Assembly: GCA_049514575.1 (NCBI GenBank)
Contig: JBEKUX010000001.1
Coordinates: forward strand, 105,015 to 169,014
Direction: 5' to 3'
Source of the DNA: BOG-1184 sp049514575
Lineage (GTDB): Bacteria; Fibrobacterota; Chitinivibrionia; Chitinivibrionales; Chitinispirillaceae
Length of the DNA: 64,000 nucleotides
Shown: positions 43,395 through 51,231 of the stretch, piece after piece
How positions within the stretch are numbered: the stretch's first letter is position 1
Layout: each line of letters opens with the position of its first letter
Translations under genes and position numbers: made by a program
The notes under the pieces: model-generated
Told to the model about the DNA's origin: nothing
Databases searched by the model: none
The model's input: only the letters and a program-made list of their open reading frames with translations

Positions 43395-44788
43395 TGACCA
43401 TCCTGGTTCATTTAAAAAACATCGAGAAGCTGTCATTCCGGGAGTTTCACGACCGTATCGACAGCAGTCTCAGGATAAACGTTCTCCTCGAACATGCCGG
43501 TGTTTTTTATGCTGTTGTGCAGACCGGAGACCGCCCCGAAGTTCTGGCTGCCAAAGCTCCGAAAGAATATCCCGCCTTTTCGACAACAAAACCCCAGGTA
43601 CACATGTTTGAAAGGGACATTTTTGAAAAAAACGGGATACGTCCTGTTGGGCATCCATGGCTCAAACCTGTCCGTTTTGTCTACGATGATATCGGTGACG
43701 CCGACTACTACCGCATCGAGGGACTCGATGTCCACGAAGTGGGCGTCGGTCCGGTCCATGCCGGGATCATTGAACCGGGCCATTTCCGTTTTCAATGTCT
43801 GGGCGAAACCGTTCACCATCTGGAAATTTCGCTGGGATATCAGCACCGGGGCATTGCCAGGGCACTGGTCGGCGGCCCTGACAAAAAAACGCTCTACTAT
43901 ATGGAAACCGCGGCGGGCGACACCACCATAGGACACGCATGGTCGTATGCGATGAATTGTGAAGCGCTCTCGGAGGTAACGGTCGATAAAAACGCACAGC
44001 GGTATCGTGCGATCATGCTTGAGCTGGAGCGTATCGCCAACCATGTCGGAGACCTCGGTGCTCTCGCCGGTGATGTGGGCTTTTTGCCCACGGCCTCATT
44101 CTGCGGCAGGATCAGAGGGGATTTTTTAAACCTGTCGGCCCTGATCTGCGGCAGCCGTTTCGGGCGGGGCATGATAAGGCCCGGCGGAGTATCCTTTGTA
44201 CTGGAGGACAAAAAAGCATTTATTGAGAAACTCGTTTCCGCCTACCGTGACGCGGAAGGGGCAGTCGGGCTTTTATGGGAATCGACAACGGTCCTTGACC
44301 GTTTTAAAAACACCGGCGTGCTCAGCAGAAAAGTCGCCCTTGACCTGGGGATCGTGGGGCCTGCGGCGCGTGCCTCCGGTGTAAAAACGGACATTCGCGC
44401 GGCTGATGCGGTGTATGCCGGTTTTGAGTTACCGGTTCTTGAAAGCGGGGATGTGCTGGCACGGGCCAAGATACGCTGGCTGGAAATTGAAGCCTCATTT
44501 GATTTTATAATAAATGCCGTTGAAAAACTTCAAAGTCCGGTTATAGCGGGTGCCGCATCGGAACTTGCCCCTGATACGTTCTCGGTTTCTTTTGTGGAAG
44601 GATGGCGGGGAGCAATATGCCATATCGCGATCACCGATGCACGCGGAAAATTTGCTAAATATAAAATTATCGATCCGTCCTTTTTTAACTGGTCCGCATT
44701 AGCGATGGTCCTGAGGGATGAGGAAATATCGGATTTCCCCCTCTGCAATAAAAGCTTCAACCTTTCGTATTGCGGATTTGATTTATAG
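43394..44788 (+). CDS. HyfG/NuoCD-like large subunit lacking NiFe-site cysteines
   Basis: The 464-residue protein fuses an N-terminal NuoC-like domain (1-120) with a hydrogenase-large-subunit/NuoD-like domain. VHHLEISLGYQHRGIARAL and LELERIANHVGDLG align with group 4 NiFe hydrogenases. Where those have E-x-x-C-G-x-C, this protein reads ETAAGDTTIGH (171-181), so both L1 cysteines are Ala174 and Thr177. The C-terminus ends PLCNKSFNLSYCGFDL and has no CxxC (L2) motif. It therefore cannot bind a NiFe centre in the usual way and fits the energy-converting hydrogenase-related (Ehr) complexes, whose electron partners are unclear. Confidence 0.9.
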   Translation: MTILVHLKNIEKLSFREFHDRIDSSLRINVLLEHAGVFYAVVQTGDRPEVLAAKAPKEYPAFSTTKPQVHMFERDIFEKNGIRPVGHPWLKPVRFVYDDIGDADYYRIEGLDVHEVGVGPVHAGIIEPGHFRFQCLGETVHHLEISLGYQHRGIARALVGGPDKKTLYYMETAAGDTTIGHAWSYAMNCEALSEVTVDKNAQRYRAIMLELERIANHVGDLGALAGDVGFLPTASFCGRIRGDFLNLSALICGSRFGRGMIRPGGVSFVLEDKKAFIEKLVSAYRDAEGAVGLLWESTTVLDRFKNTGVLSRKVALDLGIVGPAARASGVKTDIRAADAVYAGFELPVLESGDVLARAKIRWLEIEASFDFIINAVEKLQSPVIAGAASELAPDTFSVSFVEGWRGAICHIAITDARGKFAKYKIIDPSFFNWSALAMVLRDEEISDFPLCNKSFNLSYCGFDL

Positions 44789-44796
44789 GAGCGCTT

Positions 44797-45552
44797 ATGG
44801 TGCGCATTATTCTGGAACGGCTGCGGCAGAAATCAAGGACCAGCGGATATCCGAGGCAGGAAGTCGAACTGCCGGATAAATTCCGCGGTCTGCCGAAAAT
44901 CAATCAGGAGGCCTGTAAAACCTGCAAAGACAGACAGTGTTATGCCGCGTGCCCTACCGCGGCCTTGACCGGCGATGCGGCGTTTTCGCTTGATCTGGGC
45001 CGCTGTATCTTCTGTACCGAATGCGCCTCCGCCTGCAAAAACAGGGCCATCGGTTTCACCAGCGATTTCCACCTTGCCGCACGAGACCGCCGGGACCTGG
45101 TTCTCACCGGCAAAGAGCTTATACCGGTCCGAAAACTTGAAAACAGGATGTTGAAACTTTTCGGCCGTTCACTTAAGCTCCGCGAGGTCAGTGCCGGCGG
45201 CTGCAATGCCTGCGAGGCCGATACCAATGTTTTAAACACGCTTTTTTATGATCTCGGCCGTTTTGGCATTCAATTCGTCGCCTCGCCCCGGCACGCCGAT
45301 GGTCTTTTTATCACCGGACCCGTCACCAGGAACATGGAGTTGGCCTTAAAAAAGACCTATGCCGCAATCCCGGGACCGAAGCTTGTGATCGCTGCCGGGA
45401 CCTGCGCTGTTTCCGGCGGTCTGTTCAGGGACCATCCGGAAACAAACAATGGAGCGGATTCAATTGTCCCGGTCGATCTCTATATCCCCGGCTGTCCGCC
45501 CCACCCGTTGACGATCCTCGATGGTCTGCTCAGGCTTCTTGATAAATTATAA
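44797..45552 (+). CDS. Fused HyfH (ferredoxin) and HyfI/NuoB-like small subunit
   Basis: In the 251-residue protein, residues 30-90 hold a two-cluster ferredoxin domain (CKTCKDRQCYAACP and CIFCTECASACK). Residues 125-250 are a NuoB/hydrogenase small-subunit domain with CNAC, GTCAVSGG and PGCPPHP as ligands for the proximal (N2-like) 4Fe-4S cluster. In hydrogenase-4 these are separate proteins (HyfH, HyfI). It is the electron-input end of the complex. TAGGAG precedes the ATG at 44797. No further subunit, maturation (hypA-F) or formate dehydrogenase gene follows. Confidence 0.92.
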   Translation: MVRIILERLRQKSRTSGYPRQEVELPDKFRGLPKINQEACKTCKDRQCYAACPTAALTGDAAFSLDLGRCIFCTECASACKNRAIGFTSDFHLAARDRRDLVLTGKELIPVRKLENRMLKLFGRSLKLREVSAGGCNACEADTNVLNTLFYDLGRFGIQFVASPRHADGLFITGPVTRNMELALKKTYAAIPGPKLVIAAGTCAVSGGLFRDHPETNNGADSIVPVDLYIPGCPPHPLTILDGLLRLLDKL

Positions 45553-46483
45553 AAAAAGAGGGCCGCACTTCACCTTGCCGCCATGCGAAGAATGTACTCC
45601 TGTTTGTTTGGGTTTTCAATATTTTTTTAGTTTGTATTTTCCGCGAATAATTCAAGACCGTTCATACGTCAGCAGAAGTTCTTCGAACAATTTTTCAGCC
45701 TGACTTCTGTCCGGTTTATTTTTTCATGATTTTATTGTGCCTTTATCGTGTTTATATGGCACTTTTTGATTTGCCGACCTCCCCCTAAAGAGCTTTTAAC
45801 ACACGAAATCGATTTCCCGTCACGTAAGCAAAATCGTTTGCTTCCTTAGAGGTCTTTAGAGTTGTAATACCGCGCGGCGGAATAGATAATTAAAGACTAT
45901 GTTTGAATATCCTTTTTAGTATACCACTGGTATCTATAAAAGGCCTAAGGGCCATCACAGGAGTAAAATCGTTTACTCCCTAAAGGCCTTATGCGGAATG
46001 ACAGCGTTATTTCGAAGAACGGCTTTAGAGGCCTATAGGCTTTCTTAACGGCAAAGCAAAGTGTATTTTGTAATGACATACATCACCTGTCTTCGTCAAG
46101 GCTTTGGCAGGCTAAATAGAATAATTTTTTATTGTACCAGTAGCAGGTTTGATTATTGTAGTCTTTATAGGTACCAAAGTTATTCGCTTCAAACGCGCGT
46201 TCCCCGTGTAGTAGTGGAAATGATTGTCGAAAAACATTCGGATATTGAAGAGGGGTGGGGAGAGGATTAAAGCAAATAAAACAACCCCGTCCCTAAACGA
46301 AATTTATCTGAAAAATAAGTACGTTTGTTATATTTTGTTATATATTTATGATATAATTAATAGTATATTCGAATTCATTTTTAGAAAAAGATGCTACAAC
46401 TTCCTAGCCTTCAATTAAGCGCTAAAGTTGCGGCGGTGAGGACTGCAGTGTTTAAAACACTTATTTAAAACAGGGGGGGCCTT
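45553..46483 (+). other. Long repeat-rich intergenic region before the GH8 gene
   Basis: No credible gene is present. From 45780 to 46050 it holds hairpin repeats: AAGCAAA-ATCG-TTTGCTT (about 45829-45844), GGAGTAAA-ATCG-TTTACTCC (45960-45979) and a reverse-strand unit of the ATAAC-type family (to about 46050), each bounded by AAAGGCC or CTAAAGG. A 45-bp segment ending GGCGGAATAGATAATTAAAG (about 45880-45899) recurs at 56531-56550. The part 46100-46483 is AT-rich, with CCCCGTCCCTAAA near 46284 resembling the end of the cassette inverted repeat. Confidence 0.5.
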
Positions 46484-47863
46484 ATGAAAAACGCGTATGT
46501 AGTGGCAGCGCTTTGTTTTTGTTTCGTGTTTATCAGTTACGGACAGAAATATCCCTACCCGCAGAATGTCAAATATCCGTACGGATTCTCTCCGGCCACC
46601 TTGACCACCGCAAAAGAAACAAGCTGGTACGCCAGCTATAAAGCCCGACCCGATTTACTGCAGGCGTGCAACGGGGGAATCAGGGCGGGAGTGGATGGCG
46701 GGACCAATACGAAGGTGGAAGCTATGGGGTGGTCGATGATTATTGCCGCCTATATGGGAGACAAGGCCACCTTCGACGGGCTGTATACTTTTTATAAAAG
46801 TAAATGCAAGTCTCAGAACGGCGGCATGATGGACTGGCATGTCACCTGTACCGGGGTCGTTGCCGGGGGCAGCGCTACCGACGGTGATATGGACGTGGGG
46901 TTTTCTCTGGTTGTCGCTTCCTGGCAATGGGGGGCAACGTATCTAACCGAAGCATTAAAAGTGATCGCCAATCTGAAACAACTCATAGTCAACTGTAACG
47001 GGGTTTCCTACGTGATGGGTGGCTATGGCTACGGCGGATGCAATGAAACCGATATATCGTATTGTACTCCCGCGTTTCTCAGGGAATTCGCCAAGGTCAC
47101 CAACGATGCGACGTGGACCAAACTCGCGGATGATACCTACACGGTACTGAACAACGGAGCGAATGCGACAACCGGTCTGGTGCCGGACTGGCAAACGGTT
47201 GCCGGAGCGCCGGGGCCGAACGGCAGAAACGGGACGTACAAGTACGATGCCTGCCGTGTTCCCTGGCGAATGACGCTGGATTATCTCTGGAACGGAAATG
47301 CCAAAGCGCTTGCTTGGTGCAAGAAAATTTCAGGCTGGGCGGACGGCATCGGGGCGGCCAACATCAAAGATGGTTATAACCTCAACGGTTCATTAATCGG
47401 TTCCTACCACAACATGGCATTCGTCGGAAGTTTCGCGGTTTCCGCGATGAGCAACAGTCAGGCGGTGTGCGACCGGTTCGGCACTGAGGTGGCGAATATG
47501 GCCTTTGACACCTATTGGTATCACGCTTATCTGGGTAACTGCTACCTGCTGGCCTTAACCGGCAATATGTGGTCGGAGGATCTGGTGAAAAGCACCCGTG
47601 TCAAAAACCAGGCGAAGCTCTCCGCCACGAGCGGGATGAACATCATCATTACCGGAAATCGGAAGTTAACTATTTCCGGATTACGGAAAGTGAATTCGGT
47701 AGTGCTTACCGATCTGGCGGGACAACGGATACTGCAATCCGGCACGGTTACCGGAGACAGGATTTCACTCGATATCAGTTCCATAAAACACGGCTGTTAT
47801 TTTGTCGGTACTATCAATGAAGACGGTCATATTCATAATGGGCAGAAAGTAATTGTTTACTGA
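46484..47863 (+). CDS. GH8 endo-glycosidase (xylanase/glucanase) with sorting-tail-like C-terminus
   Basis: The 459-residue secreted enzyme has an N-terminal signal (MKNAYVVAALCFCFVFISYG). The GH8 (alpha/alpha)6 catalytic domain (about 30-370) has the likely general acid in TNTKVEAMGWSM (E79) and the conserved ATDGDMDVGFSL (D133, D135). Family members cut xylan, beta-1,4-glucan or chitosan. The last 75 residues (from MNIIITGNRKLTISGL to GCYFVGTINEDG and QKVIVY) look like a type A Por/type IX secretion tail. GGGGGGG precedes the ATG at 46484. With the GH30 enzyme it suggests xylan use. Confidence 0.9.
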   Translation: MKNAYVVAALCFCFVFISYGQKYPYPQNVKYPYGFSPATLTTAKETSWYASYKARPDLLQACNGGIRAGVDGGTNTKVEAMGWSMIIAAYMGDKATFDGLYTFYKSKCKSQNGGMMDWHVTCTGVVAGGSATDGDMDVGFSLVVASWQWGATYLTEALKVIANLKQLIVNCNGVSYVMGGYGYGGCNETDISYCTPAFLREFAKVTNDATWTKLADDTYTVLNNGANATTGLVPDWQTVAGAPGPNGRNGTYKYDACRVPWRMTLDYLWNGNAKALAWCKKISGWADGIGAANIKDGYNLNGSLIGSYHNMAFVGSFAVSAMSNSQAVCDRFGTEVANMAFDTYWYHAYLGNCYLLALTGNMWSEDLVKSTRVKNQAKLSATSGMNIIITGNRKLTISGLRKVNSVVLTDLAGQRILQSGTVTGDRISLDISSIKHGCYFVGTINEDGHIHNGQKVIVY

Positions 47864-47933
47864 TCCAGTAAAACTGGATGATGGATATTGTATCAAAGCC
47901 ATTCGTCTTTGCCTTAAAAATGTCTGTTCTTAG

Positions 47934-47967
47934 TGAAATCTCAAACGGTGGCGTTTGACAGATTTCA
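47934..47967 (+). terminator. Hairpin downstream of the GH8 gene
   Basis: TGAAATCT and AGATTTCA, with CAAACG/CGTTTG inside, form a long stem around GTGG. It lies 70 nt after the GH8 stop. Only a moderately T-rich stretch follows, so terminator function is likely but not certain. Confidence 0.45.
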
Positions 47968-48095
47968 TTAATCTGTTATTTCTCACTCCGTGCATTGACC
48001 CTGCCTCCTCAAATCCTCCCTTGAACCAGACCGCCTTAAAACTTTTCGCGAACCCGGGCTTAAAAACCATTTTCCATAAGGCCAGGAACGACTAT

Positions 48096-48109
48096 TCGGT
48101 CCGACCCCA
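48096..48109 (-). repeat. 14-bp outer inverted repeat, left
   Basis: TCGGTCCGACCCCA here is the exact reverse complement of TGGGGTCGGACCGA at 51831-51844. The pair flanks the ubiquitin-like cassette. Similar GGGGTCGGACC ends are known from REP/transposon-related sequences. Confidence 0.65.
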
Positions 48110-48139
48110 GAGGAACGTGATTTCACGGTGATGGATTTG

Positions 48140-48345
48140 CCCCTAGGCCTTATAAGGACAATTGCCTAAAGGCCTGCAAAGAAATAATAGTCTAAAGACG
48201 TGTAAGGAAATAATTGTATTATTTCTGCACGTATTATTTCTGTCAGGTATTGTACTTAGAATGGCCCCTAGGCCTCCTATGAATAACAGTCTAAAGACGT
48301 GTAAGGAAACAATAGTATTGTTTCTGCACGTGTTGTTCATAGGAG
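48140..48345 (+). repeat. Two hairpin repeats of the TCTAAAGACGTG family with CCTAGGCCT-type borders
   Basis: Units at about 48180-48240 and 48275-48352 share AGTCTAAAGACGTGTAAGGA, a pairing GCACGT, and inner stems GAAATAAT/ATTATTTC (first) or GAAACAAT/ATTGTTTC (second). Outer stems also differ but pair: GAAATAAT/ATTATTTC, and CCTCCTATGAATAAC with GTTGTTCATAGGAGG. A third unit lies at 57400-57475. The units are separated by GGCCCCTAGGCC. Confidence 0.75.
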
Positions 48346-48401
48346 GGAATCCTTTATGACAAGGGATGTTTGCAGGGAAAAATAAACGATTAAAAGAGGC
48401 T

Positions 48402-48432
48402 GGGGAATAGTATAATATTTGACACCGTCCCC
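48402..48432 (-). repeat. 26-bp inverted repeat, left end of the ubiquitin-like cassette
   Basis: Bases 48406-48431 (AATAGTATAATATTTGACAC then CGTCCC) are the exact reverse complement of 51904-51929. With the 14-bp pair outside it, it brackets the operon at 48460-50687 and the XRE-ImmA pair. No target-site duplication is evident. Confidence 0.8.
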
Positions 48433-48459
48433 GGATATCCCTACATAATATTTTATCCT

Positions 48460-48837
48460 TTACTTATGATAAATATTTATTCTGTTGAAAAAATCATCAA
48501 ACCATCTTTTTTTCTTTGTATCTTTTCTACCTTTATAATTATCATCGTGGATGGTAAACCCGTCTGGCAACCAAATGACTTTATTTTCTTGAATCCAATA
48601 ATGTGACCTGCATTGAAATTGATAATTGCCAATAGAGGGGTTCAAGGATACAGCATCGCCGTCATATGTGAGTTTCCAAGCGTTGCGTCCAAAGGGGGTC
48701 ACAACTTTCGATTGACATCCGCAGCAACACTTATGAATGGCTGTGGCATATTCTACTGATATGTATATTGTGCCATCCTCTAAATTGTCCGGAATGAATT
48801 CAACAAATTGATATTTTATAAAATTCAACCTGCGCAC
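48460..48837 (-). CDS. DUF6527-like cysteine-rich protein of the ubiquitin-like operon
   Basis: The 125-residue protein begins at GTG 48837 inside the end of the E1 gene (13-bp overlap, GAGG upstream). It has a cluster HKCCCGCQSKVV (about 35-46), then FGRNAWKL, and later FQCRSHYWI, a likely zinc site of the kind seen in DUF6527 proteins that accompany bacterial ubiquitin-like operons. A basic tail follows. By context it may help transfer or recognise the ubiquitin-like protein. No catalytic role is established that I can state. It is the last gene of the operon. Confidence 0.7.
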   Translation of the reverse strand: MRRLNFIKYQFVEFIPDNLEDGTIYISVEYATAIHKCCCGCQSKVVTPFGRNAWKLTYDGDAVSLNPSIGNYQFQCRSHYWIQENKVIWLPDGFTIHDDNYKGRKDTKKKRWFDDFFNRINIYHK

Positions 48838-50009
48838 GATATATCCTCATTCAACAGGTGATTACCGTCTATTGTATAGGCACAGAAATGCTCATTTTCA
48901 AGATCATTATAAAACCCAAATATTTTTTTCCATTTTATAACTGCAAGAGCAGCGTTTAGCGCGTTAAGATCTGCTATTTGAATATTATTATCATATTCAT
49001 TATTTGCATCATTATCAGAAAAGATAATTTTTTGGTTGATATGATTGTTCTGTGCGGATGTGCCAGTAGTGACTCGCAAAATTCCGAATAACGAATTACC
49101 GGATATCTTGACTCCCATACCAACATCTATGAATGGAATATTCGATTCTAATAATTTATCTAAAACCAATCTTTTCACTGATCCCTTATCGATGCATAAA
49201 AAAATGAAGTTCATTTCTTTTAATAAGTCTGCATTGTTTATATCAATATATTCAGGATGACAGATTATTCCTCGACGCATTTTCGAATAAATGCGCTCAA
49301 AATAATGAACCTTGCTAAGTCGTTCAGACAATTCTGCGCCTGACGGTGCACCAGGGGACCTAAAAGCGTTATGCTGAAGAAACTTATCCTCATCAAAAAG
49401 ATGAATTTCTCTGACCGGAGTTTTAGCAACTAAATCAAGGACGTAAGACCCTGTACCGCCGAGTCCAACAATTGCGATTTTGCCGAGCTCCAGTTTCTTT
49501 GTAATATCATAAATACCTGCTCTTGTAGATGCGCTATCGATGTACTTGAATACAGAATCTTCTTCACTATCCTCAATTACAGGAAACGTTTTTGCTGTGA
49601 CATTAGGATCGATAAGTTGTACTTGGCCCGAAAGCATAGCCACATACGTAGTCATTTTATGATAGTAATCGATGTAGCCATTAGGAGGTTTTGCGGAAAA
49701 TCTCATGTTCGCAACAATTATCCCTCCAAGTTGTAGGGATTCATTTGAAACCGCAAAAGTATTCAATGGTGCACCATCTGCTTTGTATGGAGTTTCTCCA
49801 TCGAAAAAAACTGTATGCGGATCAGGTTTTTGCGTTGAATCGTTGTTCAAACATAAATTCGAAATTAGCGTCCCATATTTTATTTCTTTTTTAGAATTTA
49901 AATATGGAACCTGTTTTACAAACAGATGGTCGTGTTTGATCGCGACATCGAACCCTTCATTCAAAAGTCTGGTTAGATCGGTATTACGACTGAATAGTTG
50001 GCGTGACAT
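48825..50009 (-). CDS. E1-like (ThiF-family) activating enzyme
   Basis: In the 394-residue protein, residues 175-390 are a ThiF/E1 adenylation domain: AIVGLGGTGSYVLDLVAKT for nucleotide binding, HLFDEDKFLQHNAFRSPGA for the magnesium aspartate and substrate arginine, and FIFLCIDKGSVKRLVLD. Residues 1-165 form a separate N-terminal domain with FSAKPPNGYIDYYHKMTTYV, resembling the DUF6791-like domain fused to E1s in multi-ubiquitin operons. It should adenylate the C-terminus of the neighbouring ubiquitin-like protein. The start overlaps that gene by 26 bp. The thioester cysteine cannot be assigned with confidence. Confidence 0.9.
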   Translation of the reverse strand: MSRQLFSRNTDLTRLLNEGFDVAIKHDHLFVKQVPYLNSKKEIKYGTLISNLCLNNDSTQKPDPHTVFFDGETPYKADGAPLNTFAVSNESLQLGGIIVANMRFSAKPPNGYIDYYHKMTTYVAMLSGQVQLIDPNVTAKTFPVIEDSEEDSVFKYIDSASTRAGIYDITKKLELGKIAIVGLGGTGSYVLDLVAKTPVREIHLFDEDKFLQHNAFRSPGAPSGAELSERLSKVHYFERIYSKMRRGIICHPEYIDINNADLLKEMNFIFLCIDKGSVKRLVLDKLLESNIPFIDVGMGVKISGNSLFGILRVTTGTSAQNNHINQKIIFSDNDANNEYDNNIQIADLNALNAALAVIKWKKIFGFYNDLENEHFCAYTIDGNHLLNEDISCAG

Positions 50010-50433
50010 TGAACACCATCCCGTTCTTAATTTTAATTAATTGCCCTTCCAACAACGTACCTTCACGATTGCTTGGTGGGCCTTTTCTGTAAATAATCGT
50101 ATATTGGAATCCTGGTTTTGAATCGGGGTCCAATGCAACGATTTCTGCGTAGGATAACACCTTTTTTGTTACCTCTTTCTTTTGTCCATTTACGATAATA
50201 TTGAATATCTGCTCGCTGTAAAAATGCTCGTCTTGTATCAGGTGTATTTTGGCATCGTTATTGGGAACAAGTTCGTCCTCTCGATTGCCATTCTCTTCCC
50301 TGAACAGCTCCCGATTTGCCGGTATTTGTGCGAGTAAATAAAGTGCTGCACCGGTTGTTGGATTCGGGGACATATACGGTTTACGGTCGATGTGAACTCG
50401 AACTTCCTGCTTTTGAACATTTTTTTCATTCAT
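49984..50433 (-). CDS. Multi-ubiquitin protein (two beta-grasp domains)
   Basis: The 149-residue protein has a first beta-grasp domain at about 10-72 (VRVHIDRKPYMSPNPTTGAA then LVPNNDAKIHLIQ) and a second at about 76-145 (FNIIVNGQKKEVTKKVLSYA then GFQYTIIYRKG). This matches the bacterial multiubiquitin family. The C-terminus ends FNVTPTIQS with no Gly-Gly, so activation would differ from eukaryotic ubiquitin or need processing. GAAAGGAA precedes the ATG at 50433. It lies directly before and overlaps the E1 gene, the usual arrangement for a conjugation pathway. Confidence 0.88.
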   Translation of the reverse strand: MNEKNVQKQEVRVHIDRKPYMSPNPTTGAALYLLAQIPANRELFREENGNREDELVPNNDAKIHLIQDEHFYSEQIFNIIVNGQKKEVTKKVLSYAEIVALDPDSKPGFQYTIIYRKGPPSNREGTLLEGQLIKIKNGMVFNVTPTIQS

Positions 50434-50513
50434 AAGAGGTTCCTTTCAAAAAAGTTTTATACTGTTTATATTGGGCTGGCAATTCGATGTCAGCCCTTGC
50501 AACATCTGTATGA

Positions 50514-50687
50514 TCAGTCTTCCTTCGACACGCCTTTAAACGGCTTGTCATCCGATTTCATATCCATGAATTTGCCAGTATCTCTATCGCGCTTCACATA
50601 ACGTTCCGTATGCGGATTGTAGACTTGGCTTCGGTCACGTACAGCACCTCGTCGAGCTTCGTCACCGTATGGTTTGTTTGTCGCCAT
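50514..50687 (-). CDS. 57-residue conserved-looking small basic protein
   Basis: This short gene begins MATNKPYGDEARRGAVRDRS and contains QVYNPHTERYVKRDRDTGKF and KPFKGVSKED. It is highly charged, with no membrane segment or cysteine. The ATG at 50687 follows GGGGGTGAAG, and the gene heads the operon 80 bp before the multi-ubiquitin gene. I recall similar small proteins in other bacteria but cannot name a family. It may be a substrate, adaptor or regulator of the ubiquitin-like pathway. Confidence 0.7.
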   Translation of the reverse strand: MATNKPYGDEARRGAVRDRSQVYNPHTERYVKRDRDTGKFMDMKSDDKPFKGVSKED

Positions 50688-50889
50688 TTTGCTTCACCCC
50701 CTCTTACAAATGTTTTGATTGAAGTTATCCGATTAATTTATTTTGCATAATATCTCTTGTTTTTAAATCTAAAAAGAAGTATGTTTCATATAAGCAAATC
50801 TGTTTCTTCGCTAATAATATGATTCCTGCCGTTACACATGTCAAACGTTATTTTCACTAATGAAACACCATTAGAAAGGGGACCTGTCC
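50688..50889. promoter_or_regulatory. Divergent promoter region of the ubiquitin-like cassette
   Basis: This AT-rich 202-bp region lies between the minus-strand operon and the plus-strand XRE-ImmA pair. It must hold both promoters and is the natural operator site for the XRE protein. ATGTTTCAT and AATGAAACACCATT repeat a TGAAAC/GTTTCA theme at about 50780 and 50860 and could be operator half-sites; this is a guess from the sequence. Confidence 0.4.
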
Positions 50890-51219
50890 TTGAATATCAC
50901 GCTTGAAAATATGGGCAAAATATTAAGGGAAAAAAGAGGAAGCAGAGGAATGCGTGAGGTTGCAACAGAAATAGAAATCAGCGTTGCGACGCTATCAAGA
51001 ATAGAATCTGGTAAACTTCCGGACATTGACACCTTCACAAAAATCTGCAGATGGATGGGGATTGATGCGGGAAAGGTTTTAGGAACAAAAACTGAAAAAT
51101 TGCCTCAAGCGAATTTAATGCCGTGTGTTAATTGGAAAGCTGACCGCAATTTGTCTCCAAAGACAGCTGGAGCACTTGCAGAACTCATTATCGCAGCAAA
51201 TAGCTTTTTTGCAGCATAG
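50890..51219 (+). CDS. XRE-family transcriptional regulator
   Basis: The 109-residue protein begins at TTG 50890 (AAAGGGG upstream). An internal ATG (MGKILREKRG) is possible, but the family usually includes the extra residues. The HTH domain spans residues 8-68 (MREVATEIEISVATLSRIES then GKLPDIDTFTKICRWMGID). The tail NLSPKTAGALAELIIAAN is typical of XRE proteins paired with ImmA-type peptidases. The ImmA gene starts 12 bp downstream. It is expected to repress the divergent ubiquitin-like operon. Confidence 0.85.
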   Translation: MNITLENMGKILREKRGSRGMREVATEIEISVATLSRIESGKLPDIDTFTKICRWMGIDAGKVLGTKTEKLPQANLMPCVNWKADRNLSPKTAGALAELIIAANSFFAA

Positions 51220-51231
51220 CTTAGAAGTATT

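Noticed and set aside
43394..44788. Functional NiFe hydrogenase large subunit
   Set aside because: Both L1 cysteines are replaced and no C-terminal CxxC is present.
46061..46418. Small open frames before the GH8 gene
   Set aside because: They lie in repeat-rich, AT-rich DNA without start signals or recognisable protein pattern.
48140..48345. CRISPR array from regularly repeated hairpins
   Set aside because: Only two units, each a full hairpin with no unique spacers of constant length, and no cas genes.
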